From positions 2,418,001 to 2,482,000 of the forward strand of contig NZ_BAAAOH010000001.1 of the NCBI RefSeq assembly GCF_039530225.1: a stretch of 64,000 bases of DNA, read 5' to 3'. This document shows positions 29,805 to 45,773 of the stretch, piece after piece (within the stretch, counting starts at the first letter, position 1; every line of letters starts with the position of its first letter). Under the pieces are notes generated by a model. It was not told the DNA's origin. It worked only from the letters and a program-made list of their open reading frames with translations, and searched no databases. The position numbers were made by a program, and so were the translations under genes. The stretch is from Microbacterium pumilum. GTDB taxonomy: Bacteria > Actinomycetota > Actinomycetes > Actinomycetales > Microbacteriaceae.

Positions 29805-30296
29805 TCAGGGCCGGGAACCTTCCCGGTCGGTGATGTCCATGCTCCCCGTGCCCGGATGCGGCCCGTCGTACGCATCCGGATGCCAGCCGAGCGTCGTCCA
29901 CGCCTGCACGCGCACCCGCTCGACGGGATCGTCGACGAGGCGATCGATGATGCCGTCGGGATCGTCCAGTCCGTGACGCCTGACCACCTTCAGGCTCATC
30001 TCGCGGACGCGCCACGAGACGTCCGACAGCGCATCGAGCACCACGGCGGGGTGTGACGGCGGGCCGACGTGCAACAGGCCACGGGCTCCCCATACCCGGC
30101 CCCAGTAGTCCGCCCACCCGATCGTCCCGCCGAGCCACGCGATGTCGGGCCAGGCCGGGTCATCGGCATCGGCGCGCCCCGCAAGCAGCTCCTCGCACCA
30201 GAGCACGATGGTCTCACGACCGAAGAGCTCGGAAGCCTGGGCTGCGAGATCTTTGGGCAGGGCGTTGTGAGACGCAGGATGCCGGGGGTCTCCCAT
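29805..30296 (-). CDS. HEAT-repeat-like protein
   Basis: Protein of 163 residues with a helical C-terminal half: VVLDALSDVSWRVREMSLKV followed by IIDRLVDDPVERVRVQAWTT. These two units have the spacing and Asp-x-x-x-Arg pattern of HEAT repeats. The N-terminal part, GRETIVLWCEELLAGRADAD, is probably another helical unit. The start at ATG 30296 (MGDPRHPASHNALPKDLAAQ) is preferred, since the frame further upstream is Arg/Gly-rich with no conservation signal. The frame stays open for 67 codons beyond the stop (see findings). The function is unknown. Confidence 0.65.
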   Translation of the reverse strand: MGDPRHPASHNALPKDLAAQASELFGRETIVLWCEELLAGRADADDPAWPDIAWLGGTIGWADYWGRVWGARGLLHVGPPSHPAVVLDALSDVSWRVREMSLKVVRRHGLDDPDGIIDRLVDDPVERVRVQAWTTLGWHPDAYDGPHPGTGSMDITDREGSRP

Positions 30297-30520
30297 AGCC
30301 GGGACCTTACGCCGCACCGTCCGCCGGCGCCAGACGCGCCGTCGACGGAATCCGCGTGATTCCGCGGGCCTGGACCCCGACACGCCCGGGCTGCAGCCTC
30401 GATTTGCCCAACCCCCGGATCCCGCGTAACTTATTACTTGTTCGCCCCACAGGGAAGCGGAGAGGCCGAGAGCCTCACCCCCCTCAAGCGGAGAACCACC
30501 CCCTTCTGAACAGCACTCCA

Positions 30521-30549
30521 TTGAGAGTGCCGGCCCCCGGGTCTAGGAT
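30521..30549 (+). promoter_or_regulatory. rRNA operon promoter P1
   Basis: TTGAGA (30521-30526), a 17-bp spacer and TAGGAT (30544-30549) form the upstream promoter. Confidence 0.6.
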
Positions 30550-30617
30550 GGGGAATCCACCTCGTGGACCGCGGTCATCGGCTGCACACCGAGAGTTCGA
30601 ACTCACGGCGCGCCGAT

Positions 30618-30645
30618 TTGACAGACGGAACGAGACGGATAAGAT
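30618..30645 (+). promoter_or_regulatory. rRNA operon promoter P2
   Basis: TTGACA (30618-30623), a 16-bp spacer and TAAGAT (30640-30645) make the strongest-looking promoter in the window, about 220 bp before the mature 16S end. Confidence 0.8.
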
Positions 30646-30701
30646 AGAGAAGTTGCCCTGCGACGACGGCCGAGAGGTCAGAACGCAGGAGCATCCGATC
30701 C

Positions 30702-30720
30702 TTGAGAACTCAACAGTGTG
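30702..30720 (+). promoter_or_regulatory. Antitermination-like element in the rRNA leader
   Basis: TTGAGAACTCAACAGTGTG is the conserved leader sequence of actinobacterial rRNA operons. A close copy (TTTGAGAACTACACAGTGG) occurs in the 16S-23S spacer. By analogy with boxA-type elements it probably loads the Nus complex. Confidence 0.6.
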
Positions 30721-30867
30721 CACTTGTCAAATGCCAAAAAACCTCGCGGTCAGCTTGTCTGGCCGATGAGATTCTTTTGAGATTAAACGAGATGTCAGCA
30801 ATGACATCCGATCGTCAGATCAAACTCGCTCGGGCCGACCCATTCCGGTCTGCTCGCAGCAAAATTC

Positions 30868-35909
<5,042 letters not shown>

Positions 35910-36011
35910 CACACCGTTTTTTGGTGCTTGCGTCCACTGAGTGGTTCTCGATGTACGGTCGAGAACCGCATGACAATGACTTTTGTTGTGCAGACTGAAA
36001 CATCAATAGTG

Positions 36012-36129
36012 TTTCGGCGGCCATAGCGTGAGGGAAACGCCCGGTTACATTCCGAACCCGGAAGCTAAGCCTCACAGCGCCGATGGTACTGCAGGGGGGA
36101 CCCTGTGGGAGAGTAGGACACCGCCGGAC
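36012..36129 (+). rRNA. rrf: 5S ribosomal RNA
   Basis: About 118 nt. The terminal stem pairs TTTCGGCGG with CCGCCGGAC, and the conserved loop CCGAACCCGGAAGCTAAG and the GGGAGAGTAGG segment are present. It is the third gene of the operon, about 100 nt after 23S. Confidence 0.95.
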
Positions 36130-36139
36130 TTCTTTCGTG

Positions 36140-36169
36140 AAATGGCCACCCAAAGCTGGGTGGCCATTT
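36140..36169 (+). terminator. rRNA operon terminator
   Basis: A perfect 13-bp stem (AAATGGCCACCCA with TGGGTGGCCATTT) with an AAGC loop lies 10 nt after 5S. The T run is short (TTTCTCGTT). Confidence 0.85.
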
Positions 36170-36221
36170 CTCGTTAACGGCCATGATTGTCCCGAAGCCG
36201 GGCACCCGGAAGGATCGAGAG

Positions 36222-37634
36222 ATGGCAGACCAAGAGTCGCGTGACGACCGGACCGACCGAGAGTCGCGTCCGCGCAGCGATCAGCGTCCCCCTCGATCAT
36301 CCGGTGCCGCCAAGAAGCCGCACGAGAAGCAGGGCGGGGATCGCAAGTCGTATCCGCCCCGGACCGGCGATCGCAAGCCCTACCCCAAGCGCGAGGGCGA
36401 CAAGCCCCGCAACGGGGAGCGGAAGTCGTATCCGCCTCGTGATGGCGAGCGCAAGAGCTACCCCCCGCGCGACGACCACAAGCCCTCCGTGAAGCGCGAT
36501 GGTGAACGGCAGCCGTATGCTGCGCGCGACGGTGAGCGGAAGTCGTACGCAGCACGAGACGGCAAGAAGCCGTACCCCCCTCGTGATGGCGAACGGAAGT
36601 CCTACCCCCCTCGCGACGGCGAGAAGAGGCCCTACGCTGCTCGCGACGGGCATAAGCCCTACGCCAAGCATGATGGCGAACGGAAGTCGTACCCGCCCCG
36701 TGATGGCGAGCGCAAGCCGTATGCAGCACGAGACGGCAAGAAGCCTTACGCCGCTCGCGACGGGGACCGCAAGTCCTACCCGCCTCGCGACGGGGACCGC
36801 AAGTCCTACCCGCCTCGCGACGGGGGTCGTGGTGCGGAGCGTCCGGCACGAGGCGGAGCGGATCGTCCCGACCACGGTCAGCGACCCGAAGAGAACCGTC
36901 CCGTTCGTGCTCACCACGACGATCCGTTCCTTCCTGACGAGATCACTCCCGCCGATCTGAACCAGAGCGCGCGCAACGAGCTCAAGACCTTGAGCAAAGA
37001 GAACGCCGAATGGGTGGCGCGCCACCTTGCGATGGCGTCGAAGCTCATCGAGATCGACCCCGAGCTCGCGCACCAGCACGCGATGTCGGCATCGCGCCGC
37101 GCCGGCCGCATCGCGATCGTGCGTGAGACCCTTGCGATCACGGCCTATGCGACGGGCGATTTCGCGCTCGCGCTGCGGGAACTGCGCACCTACCGTCGCA
37201 TCTCCGGGCGAGACGATCAGATCGCGCTGATGGTCGACAGCGAGCGCGGCGTCGGTCGGCCGGATCGCGCACTCGAGGTCGGGCGCGCGGTGGACCGCAC
37301 GGATCTGCCGACCGTTGCCCGGGTGGAACTCGCGATCGCCATGTCGGGCGCTCGGCTGGATCTTCGGCAGCCCGATCGTGCGCTTCTCGAGCTCGACATT
37401 CCCGAACTCGACCCCGATACCGCTTTCGAATGGAGCCCGGCGCTCTTCGCCGCGCGCGCGACGGTGCTCGAGGAACTGGGTCGCGAGGCCGAGGCAGAGG
37501 AGTGGCACCGGCGCGCCGAGGTCGCAGCCGACGCTCTCGACGCGGCCAGCGGTGCCGGTGACCTCGAGACGATCATGATCGAAGAGGTCGAAGAACAGTA
37601 CCTCGCGGACGCGGCCGAGCCGCAGGACGATTGA
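36222..37634 (+). CDS. Tandem decapeptide-repeat protein with helical TPR-like domain
   Basis: Protein of 470 residues in two parts. Residues 39-200 hold about 16 tandem units of 9-10 residues with the consensus G-[ED]-R-K-S-Y-P-P-R-D and variants such as GKKPYAARD. This part is highly basic and surely disordered. Two neighbouring units (36762-36791 and 36792-36821) are identical in DNA. Residues 243-450 form a conserved helical domain (NQSARNELKTLSKENAEWVA, then ALRELRTYRRISGRDDQIAL) that looks TPR-like. ATG 36222 has GGAAGGA 7 nt upstream and is preferred over ATG 36183. It overlaps the HAD gene by 1 nt. The repeats suggest RNA or ribosome binding, but this is not shown. Confidence 0.8.
   Translation: MADQESRDDRTDRESRPRSDQRPPRSSGAAKKPHEKQGGDRKSYPPRTGDRKPYPKREGDKPRNGERKSYPPRDGERKSYPPRDDHKPSVKRDGERQPYAARDGERKSYAARDGKKPYPPRDGERKSYPPRDGEKRPYAARDGHKPYAKHDGERKSYPPRDGERKPYAARDGKKPYAARDGDRKSYPPRDGDRKSYPPRDGGRGAERPARGGADRPDHGQRPEENRPVRAHHDDPFLPDEITPADLNQSARNELKTLSKENAEWVARHLAMASKLIEIDPELAHQHAMSASRRAGRIAIVRETLAITAYATGDFALALRELRTYRRISGRDDQIALMVDSERGVGRPDRALEVGRAVDRTDLPTVARVELAIAMSGARLDLRQPDRALLELDIPELDPDTAFEWSPALFAARATVLEELGREAEAEEWHRRAEVAADALDAASGAGDLETIMIEEVEEQYLADAAEPQDD
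36336..36821 (+). repeat. Coding tandem repeat array, 27/30-bp units
   Basis: About 16 head-to-tail units of 27 or 30 bp. The last two are identical over 30 bp and others differ at a few positions, a sign of recent unit duplication. The number of units is likely to vary between strains. Confidence 0.85.
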
Positions 37635-38668
37635 TGGCATTGTTCGGCCGGCGACGTGAGTCGGCGCCGCTGGACGGCGTCGACGTACTCCTCGCCGACC
37701 TGGATGGAGTCGTCTACGCGGGTGCCGGTCCGCTGCCGTATGCGGTCGAGAGCCTCAACCAGGCCCGCACCGGCCGCACCCTCGCGTACATCACCAACAA
37801 CGCGTCGCGGACGGACGCCTCGGTTGCCACGCATCTCAGCGAGCTCGGGCTCGCGACCGCTCCTGACGAGGTCGTCACCAGTCCTCAGGCCGCCATGCGC
37901 CTTCTCGTCGAGAAGATCCCGCCGGGCGCGACCGTACTCGTCGTCGGCGGCGACGGGCTGGTCAGCGAGGTGGCAAAGGCGGGCTTCGTCGTGACGCGCA
38001 GCGCCGATGACCTTCCGGCCGCGGTCGTGCAGGGATTCGCCCCCGAAGTGGGGTGGCTCCAGCTCGCAGAGGCCGCGTACGCTCTGAAGGTTCCGGAGAA
38101 AGAGGGCGGCATCCCCTGGATCGCAACAAACACCGACTGGACGATCCCGCAGGCGCGCGGCATCGCGCCGGGCAACGGCACCCTCGTCTCCGCTGTCCAC
38201 ACGGCGATCGGTCGTCTCGCGACGGTTGCAGGCAAGCCCGAGGTGCCGATCTTCGAAGAGGCAGTCGCACGGTTCGGGGCGCGGCATCCGCTGTTCCTCG
38301 GTGATCGCCTCGACACCGACATCCTGGGCGCGAATCGCGCGGGGATCCCGTCGGCACTCGTGCTCACCGGGATCGACCGACCCAAGCATGTTCTCGCGGC
38401 GCCCCCCGGGTCGCAGCCGACGTTCATCCTCGGCGATCTGCGCGAGCTGCATGAGCCATATCCCGAGGTGCGCCTCCACGACGCAGCTGCGAGCGTTCGT
38501 GGTGCCACCGTGCGGATCGACGGCCCAGACGTGCAGATCATCGCAACCGGAGATCGACCGATCGATCTGCTGCGCGCCGGTGCGGCGGCGATCTGGTCCA
38601 CCGGCCGTGCGATCTTCGGATTCCGGGTGCCCGCAGAGCTCTACGCGGATCCGTTCCATCGCCCCTAG
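37634..38668 (+). CDS. HAD-IIA family hydrolase
   Basis: Phosphatase of the haloacid dehalogenase superfamily, NagD/PGP type, 344 residues. Motif I is DLDGVVYAG, followed by the type IIA cap (ITNNASRTDASVATHLSELG) and GDRLDTDILGANRAG with the metal-binding acidic pair. It starts with the TGATG overlap from the repeat-protein gene, so the two are translationally coupled. Typical substrates of relatives are 4-nitrophenyl phosphate and phosphoglycolate-like metabolites; the natural one is unknown. In Mycobacterium an equivalent gene also lies before tlyA. Confidence 0.9.
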   Translation: MALFGRRRESAPLDGVDVLLADLDGVVYAGAGPLPYAVESLNQARTGRTLAYITNNASRTDASVATHLSELGLATAPDEVVTSPQAAMRLLVEKIPPGATVLVVGGDGLVSEVAKAGFVVTRSADDLPAAVVQGFAPEVGWLQLAEAAYALKVPEKEGGIPWIATNTDWTIPQARGIAPGNGTLVSAVHTAIGRLATVAGKPEVPIFEEAVARFGARHPLFLGDRLDTDILGANRAGIPSALVLTGIDRPKHVLAAPPGSQPTFILGDLRELHEPYPEVRLHDAAASVRGATVRIDGPDVQIIATGDRPIDLLRAGAAAIWSTGRAIFGFRVPAELYADPFHRP

Positions 38669-38714
38669 TCCATTCCGTGCTGCGGGCCTTCAGCTCGCGG
38701 GGCGGCCCCACCCG

Positions 38715-38720
38715 TATCCT
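38715..38720 (+). promoter_or_regulatory. -10 box before the 53-residue ORF and tlyA
   Basis: TATCCT stands 6 nt before ATG 38727. With no ribosome binding site present, this fits a leaderless transcript carrying the small ORF, tlyA, nadK and recN. Confidence 0.45.
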
Positions 38721-38726
38721 GGGGGC

Positions 38727-38888
38727 ATGGACGACACGCGCGACGCCGAGGCCGCCGACCTGCTGTCACAGCTCGAGATCATCGAAGCGCAGCCGCTCGC
38801 CACCCGCGCCGAGGCCTACGACGCCCTACACGACACTCTCGCCCGCCGTCTGGAAGCCGGGCCCGCCGGCGCCGCAGCGCCTCGATGA
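38727..38888 (+). CDS. Small acidic protein upstream of tlyA
   Basis: 53 residues, beginning MDDTRDAEAADLLSQLEIIE. A leucine-rich amphipathic helix (LLSQLEIIEAQPLATRAEAYDALHDTLARRLE) fills most of it. Its stop overlaps the tlyA ATG by 4 nt, and codon use is that of a real gene (GC-rich third positions). Similar small ORFs sit before tlyA in other actinobacteria. The role may be only to carry ribosomes onto tlyA. Confidence 0.65.
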   Translation: MDDTRDAEAADLLSQLEIIEAQPLATRAEAYDALHDTLARRLEAGPAGAAAPR

Positions 38889-39685
38889 CACCCCGCCTGG
38901 ACGCGGAATTGGCTGAGCGGGGCCTCGCGCGTTCGCGCACCCACGCGGCGACCCTGATCGCGGGCGGTCTTGTGACCGTCGACGGCCGGCCCGTCGTGAA
39001 GGCCTCGACGCAGGTCGGGGACCACGCGGTGCTGGAGGTCGCCGGGGCCGATCACTATGTGAGCCGGGCAGCACACAAGCTCATCACCGGCCTCGACGCA
39101 TTCGGAGTCGATGTCGCGGGGCGCGTGGCGCTCGACATGGGAGCGTCGACCGGGGGCTTCACCCAGGTGCTGCGCGAGCGCGGCGCGGAACCCGTGATCG
39201 CGGTGGATGTCGGTCACGGCCAGCTCGCGGCATCCGTCGGCGTCGACCGCGGCGTCATCTCAATCGAGGGGTTCAACGTCCGCTACATGACTCCGGAGTC
39301 CCTGGCCGACGCCAGCGGGATCTCCGCCGCTCCGGCTGTGATCACGGGAGACCTCTCGTTCATCTCGCTCACGCATGTGCTGCCGGCCGCACGAGCGGTC
39401 GCGGCATCCGACGCGGACCTGATTCTGCTCGTCAAACCGCAGTTCGAGGTGGGTCGCACCGCGGTCAAGGGTGGTCTGGTGGCGGATGCCGCACTCCGCG
39501 CCGATGCCGTCGCCACCGTGCTGTGGGCGGCGTGGGACGAAGGCCTCGGCACGTGCGGCGTCGTCTCCTCCCCGATAGCCGGAACTCACGGAAACAGCGA
39601 GTACATCGCACACCTCGCGCCGGGGCGGGGGAGCAATCCGACAGAATGGTTGAGCACCGTGAACCGACTGGCGGGGAGCCAATGA
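38885..39685 (+). CDS. tlyA: 16S/23S rRNA 2'-O-methyltransferase TlyA
   Basis: Protein of 266 residues with an N-terminal S4 domain (RLDAELAERGLARSRTHAAT) and an FtsJ-like methyltransferase domain with SAM motif LDMGASTGGFTQVL and GDLSFISLTHVLP. It 2'-O-methylates cytidines in 16S and 23S rRNA, modifications needed for capreomycin and viomycin sensitivity in mycobacteria. Its neighbour nadK overlaps by 4 nt. Confidence 0.93.
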   Translation: MTPRLDAELAERGLARSRTHAATLIAGGLVTVDGRPVVKASTQVGDHAVLEVAGADHYVSRAAHKLITGLDAFGVDVAGRVALDMGASTGGFTQVLRERGAEPVIAVDVGHGQLAASVGVDRGVISIEGFNVRYMTPESLADASGISAAPAVITGDLSFISLTHVLPAARAVAASDADLILLVKPQFEVGRTAVKGGLVADAALRADAVATVLWAAWDEGLGTCGVVSSPIAGTHGNSEYIAHLAPGRGSNPTEWLSTVNRLAGSQ

Positions 39686-40623
39686 CACAGCCTGAGACAC
39701 GCGTCGAACGCAGCATCCTCGTGGTCGCGCACGCCCTTCGTCACGACACGGTGGTCGCCGCAGAACGTGTGGTCGGTGCCTTGCGTGCGGCAGGCGCGCG
39801 CCCGGTGCTCGCCGCCGATGACCGCGATGCGCTCGCCGCGGTGCGGCCGTCGCTGGCGGATGTCACCACCCTCGGCGAAGTGCCGGTGGCCGACATCGAA
39901 CTGGCCATCGTGCTGGGTGGCGACGGCACGATCCTTCGGGCTGCCGAGCTCGTGCGCGACGGTACCGCGCCGGTGCTCGGCATCAACATGGGCCACGTCG
40001 GCTTCCTCGCCGAGATCGAGCGCGACGACATGGACGACGCGGTCAGACGTGTCATCGCGCGCGACTACGACGTCGAGGAGCGCCTCGCACTGCAGGTGCG
40101 GGTCAAGGACTCCGCCGATGCGGTCGTGTACGAGACCTGGGCGCTGAACGAGGCCACGGTCGAAAAGGCGAGCCGCGAGCGCATGCTCGAGGTCGTCATG
40201 GAGATCGACGGACGACCGCTGTCGACGTTCGGGTGCGACGGCATCGTCGTCTCGACCCCCACCGGTTCCACCGCCTACAACTTCTCTGCGGGCGGCCCCG
40301 TGATCTGGCCCACGGTGCAGGCGATCGCCGTGGTGCCGCTGTCGGCCCACGCGCTGTTCGCGAAGCCGCTGGTGGTCGGGCCCGACCATGCGGTGGCGAT
40401 CGAGCTTCTCCAGCGAACGGCCGACGGCGGCATCCTGTGGTGCGACGGCCGGCGCTCGCACGACCTCCCGCCCGGTGCACGCGTCGTGGTGCGGCGGTCC
40501 GAGCGTCCGGTGCGGCTCGCGCGACTGCATCCGGCCGCGTTCACCGATCGCCTGGTGCGCAAGTTCCAGCTTCCCGTGACGGGCTGGCGGGGACCGGCGA
40601 CCGCGCCCGGGGATCAGCCGTGA
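39682..40623 (+). CDS. nadK: NAD kinase
   Basis: ATP- or polyphosphate-dependent NAD kinase of 313 residues that makes NADP. The catalytic GGDGT motif (LGGDGTILRAAELV) and NMGHVGFLAE are clear, and the second domain contains GIVVSTPTGSTAYNFSAGGP. ATG overlaps the tlyA stop by 4 nt and the gene ends in a 4-nt overlap with recN. Confidence 0.96.
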   Translation: MTQPETRVERSILVVAHALRHDTVVAAERVVGALRAAGARPVLAADDRDALAAVRPSLADVTTLGEVPVADIELAIVLGGDGTILRAAELVRDGTAPVLGINMGHVGFLAEIERDDMDDAVRRVIARDYDVEERLALQVRVKDSADAVVYETWALNEATVEKASRERMLEVVMEIDGRPLSTFGCDGIVVSTPTGSTAYNFSAGGPVIWPTVQAIAVVPLSAHALFAKPLVVGPDHAVAIELLQRTADGGILWCDGRRSHDLPPGARVVVRRSERPVRLARLHPAAFTDRLVRKFQLPVTGWRGPATAPGDQP

Positions 40624-42311
40624 TCGAAGAGATGCGGCTGCGAGACCTGGGCGTCATCGCCGAGGCGACGCTGCACATCGGTCGAGGATTCACCGCGATC
40701 ACGGGTGAGACCGGCGCCGGGAAGACGATGGTCGTCACCGGGCTCGGCATGCTGCTCGGCCAGCGCGCTGATTCGGGCGCGGTGCGCTCGGGTGCCGCGC
40801 AGGCGTCGGTCGACGGCGTGTGGATCGTGCCGGAGGACGGCCCCGTCGCCGATCGCGTGCGTGAGGCCGGGGGAACCGTCGAGCCACTCGGCGACGGCAC
40901 GGCCGAGCTGTTCGTGGGGCGATCGGTGTCGAGCGAGGGTCGGGGCCGTGCCACCGTCGGCGGTCGGGCGGCCCCGGCGGGGGTGCTCGCGGATCTCGCC
41001 GACGAACTTGTGGTGGTGCACGGCCAGTCCGACCAGCTGCGGCTGCGTTCGGCGGTGGCCCAGCGCGACGCACTCGATCGGTTCGGCGGCGACGACGTTC
41101 AGTCGGCGCGCGCGACCTATCGCGATGCCTATGAGCGGTGGCGGGTGATCGACCGGGAACTCACCGATCTCACGACCGATCGCGACGTGCGAGCGGCCGA
41201 AGCCGAGCAGCTGCGCAGCCAGCTCGCCGAGATCGAGCAGGCCGCGCCGCAGCCGGGGGAGGACGCGGAGCTGACCGTACGTGCCGAGCGTCTCGCGAAC
41301 GTCGAAGAGCTGCGCCTCGCGGCCGCGGCGGCGCATGATGCACTGTCCGGAGACGGCGAAGTCCCCGACGCCGGTTCGCTGCTCGCCGAGGCCAGACGCG
41401 TCCTCGAGCGTGCGTCGGACCCGGCACTCACCGACCTCGCCGCGGTCGCAGCCGACCTGGGGTACCGCACCGCCGACCTGGCGGCGGCGCTCGCGGGCTA
41501 TCTGGCGGACCTGGACGAGACCGGCCCCCACGAGCTCGCCGCCGTCGAAGAGCGCCGGGCCGTGCTGACGGCACTCGCCCGGGTGCACGGCAGCCTCGGC
41601 GAGGCGATCGCGGTCCTCGAGACCGGTTCGGCGAGGCTCGCCGAGCTCGACGACGACGGGGATCGTGTCGAGCGCCTGACGCGGGAACGGGATGCTGCGG
41701 CATCCGTCCTCGACGGCGCCGCAGAAGCGCTCACAGCCGCGCGCACCAGTGCCGCTGAGCGCCTCGGCACGGCCGTGACGGCAGAGCTGCGCGACCTCGC
41801 GATGCCGGACGCACGTCTCTCCGTCGCGGTCAGCCCTGGCGCCGAAACCGCGTCGGGCCGCGACGACGTCGCCTTCCTGCTGTCGCCGCACAGCGGCGCT
41901 GATCCGCGACCCGTTTCGCGAGGCGCATCCGGAGGCGAGCTCAGCCGGGTGATGCTCGCGATCGAGGTCGTCATCGCCACGACCGACCCGGTCCCCACCT
42001 TCGTGTTCGACGAGGTCGACGCCGGCATCGGCGGGGCGGCTGCGATCGAGGTCGGGCGCCGTCTCGCGCGGCTCGCCGAGGCCTCGCAGGTCATCGCCGT
42101 GACCCACCTCGCCCAGGTGGCGGCATTCGCCAACAATCATCTCTCCGTCGTGAAGGCGAGCGACGGCTCGGTCACCGCATCCGATGTCCGTCGCCTCGAA
42201 GGTCCCGATCGCGAAGCCGAGATGGCCCGGCTGCTGTCGGGATTGACAGACTCGGCGTCGGCGCTGACCCACGCCCGCGAACTGCTGACCTTGGGCGCCT
42301 CGATTGCCTGA
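40620..42311 (+). CDS. recN: DNA repair protein RecN
   Basis: SMC-like ATPase of 563 residues that helps early double-strand break repair. Walker A GETGAGKTM is at 29-37, a coiled-coil middle follows (EAEQLRSQLAEIEQAA), then the signature SRGASGGELSRVMLAIE and Walker B TFVFDEVDAGIGG, and VIAVTHLAQVAAFA. GTG 40620 overlaps the nadK stop. It lacks a SOS-box-like site directly upstream, as expected inside an operon. Confidence 0.95.
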   Translation: MIEEMRLRDLGVIAEATLHIGRGFTAITGETGAGKTMVVTGLGMLLGQRADSGAVRSGAAQASVDGVWIVPEDGPVADRVREAGGTVEPLGDGTAELFVGRSVSSEGRGRATVGGRAAPAGVLADLADELVVVHGQSDQLRLRSAVAQRDALDRFGGDDVQSARATYRDAYERWRVIDRELTDLTTDRDVRAAEAEQLRSQLAEIEQAAPQPGEDAELTVRAERLANVEELRLAAAAAHDALSGDGEVPDAGSLLAEARRVLERASDPALTDLAAVAADLGYRTADLAAALAGYLADLDETGPHELAAVEERRAVLTALARVHGSLGEAIAVLETGSARLAELDDDGDRVERLTRERDAAASVLDGAAEALTAARTSAAERLGTAVTAELRDLAMPDARLSVAVSPGAETASGRDDVAFLLSPHSGADPRPVSRGASGGELSRVMLAIEVVIATTDPVPTFVFDEVDAGIGGAAAIEVGRRLARLAEASQVIAVTHLAQVAAFANNHLSVVKASDGSVTASDVRRLEGPDREAEMARLLSGLTDSASALTHARELLTLGASIA

Positions 42312-42358
42312 CCGGACTCGCTGGGAGCGTGCGTCAGGATACGCCCATGCGCGTGAGA

Positions 42359-42364
42359 TAGGAT
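42359..42364 (+). promoter_or_regulatory. -10 box of a leaderless pyrG transcript
   Basis: TAGGAT lies 8 nt before the GTG at 42373. No ribosome binding site is visible. Confidence 0.5.
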
Positions 42365-42366
42365 AA

Positions 42367-44761
<2,395 letters not shown>

Positions 44762-44762
44762 C

Positions 44763-45665
44763 ATGCGGCTCGATCGGGCGGTCGACGCCTACCTGCGGCA
44801 CATCTCGATCGAGCGCGGCCTGTCGGACCACACCGTTGCCGCCTACCGACACGACCTCGTCGGCTACGTCGCCTGGCTCGATCGGCGCGGCGTGATGGAA
44901 ACGGGCGATGTCACACCCGAGCTGATCGCGGAGTTCGCCGCGGACCGGGCATCGGCGCAGCCGCCCGTTGCGGCATCCAGTCTCGCGAGACTGCAGTCGT
45001 CGGTGCGCGGTCTGCATAGGTTCCTCGCGCGTGAGGGAATCGAGCCGGCCGATCCGTCGACGCGGCTCCGGCCGCCCAAGCAGGCGCAGCGGCTGCCGAA
45101 GGCGTTGACGATCGACCAGGTGGAGCGGCTGCTCGACGCCCCCGACCGTGATTCCCCACAGGGCCTCCGCGACCGGGCGCTTCTCGAGCTGCTCTATGCG
45201 ACAGGGGCCCGCGTGTCCGAGGTGGTGCAGCTCGATGTCGACGATCTGGCGCACGGTGATGTGCTGCGGGTGCGTGGCAAGGGATCGAAGGAGCGGATCG
45301 TGCCCGTCGGCTCGTACGCTCGCGCCGCGATCGACGCCTACTTGACGCGGGCTCGTCCCGAGCTGTCGCGTCGGGGAAGGGCCACGCCTCGGCTTTTTCT
45401 CGGCTCGCGCGGCGCACCGTTGTCGCGCCAGAGCGCGTGGCTCGTGATCCGGGATGCCGCGGAGCGGGCCGGTCTCACAGCGCACGTGTCTCCGCACACC
45501 ATGCGGCACTCGTTCGCCACCCACCTGCTGCAGGGCGGTGCCGATGTGCGGGTCGTGCAGGAGCTTCTCGGTCACGCCTCGGTCGCCACGACGCAGATCT
45601 ACACGCACGTCTCGGTCGACGCCCTGCGCGACGTCTACGCGACCTCGCACCCGCGCGCCCGGTGA
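44763..45665 (+). CDS. xerD: Tyrosine recombinase XerD
   Basis: Site-specific recombinase that resolves chromosome dimers at dif together with XerC. The protein has 300 residues. The catalytic residues are Arg150 (ATGARVSE), Lys173 (GKGSKE), His245 and Arg248 ([12 protein letters not shown]), His271 ([14 protein letters not shown]) and Tyr280. The N-terminal SAM-like core-binding domain is at about 1-100. Placement between the Nudix gene and parA is typical for actinobacterial xerD. Confidence 0.94.
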   Translation: MRLDRAVDAYLRHISIERGLSDHTVAAYRHDLVGYVAWLDRRGVMETGDVTPELIAEFAADRASAQPPVAASSLARLQSSVRGLHRFLAREGIEPADPSTRLRPPKQAQRLPKALTIDQVERLLDAPDRDSPQGLRDRALLELLYATGARVSEVVQLDVDDLAHGDVLRVRGKGSKERIVPVGSYARAAIDAYLTRARPELSRRGRATPRLFLGSRGAPLSRQSAWLVIRDAAERAGLTAHVSPHTMRHSFATHLLQGGADVRVVQELLGHASVATTQIYTHVSVDALRDVYATSHPRAR

Positions 45666-45735
45666 TATCCGAAACAGGGTCGCCGATTCCTGGCGGAGGG
45701 GGCTGATGCTCCCGGGGGACCGCCCTGCTGGTGGA

Positions 45736-45741
45736 TAGAAT
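45736..45741 (+). promoter_or_regulatory. -10 box of the parA-scpA-scpB operon
   Basis: TAGAAT lies 33 nt before the parA ribosome binding site-GTG unit and fits the TANNNT form. Confidence 0.45.
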
Positions 45742-45773
45742 CGGGGCACGGCAAGGTGAATCAAGGAGAGTCA

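Larger units (their letters stand above)
30297..30867. other. Upstream and leader region of the rRNA operon
   Basis: About 570 bp without a credible gene. It holds a short hairpin (GAGGC at 30462-30466 with GCCTC at 30472-30476), two tandem promoters and the transcribed leader with an antitermination-like element. The leader becomes AT-rich after 30720, as usual before 16S genes. Confidence 0.7.

Noticed and set aside
36183..36221. Upstream ATG as the start of the tandem-repeat gene
   Set aside because: It lies close to the rRNA terminator without a ribosome binding site, whereas ATG 36222 has GGAAGGA at good distance.
36297..37640. Long minus-strand frame of 447 codons opposite the tandem-repeat gene
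   Set aside because: It mirrors the repetitive GC-rich DNA, reads into the C-terminal domain of the real gene in antisense, and has no ribosome binding site or family resemblance.
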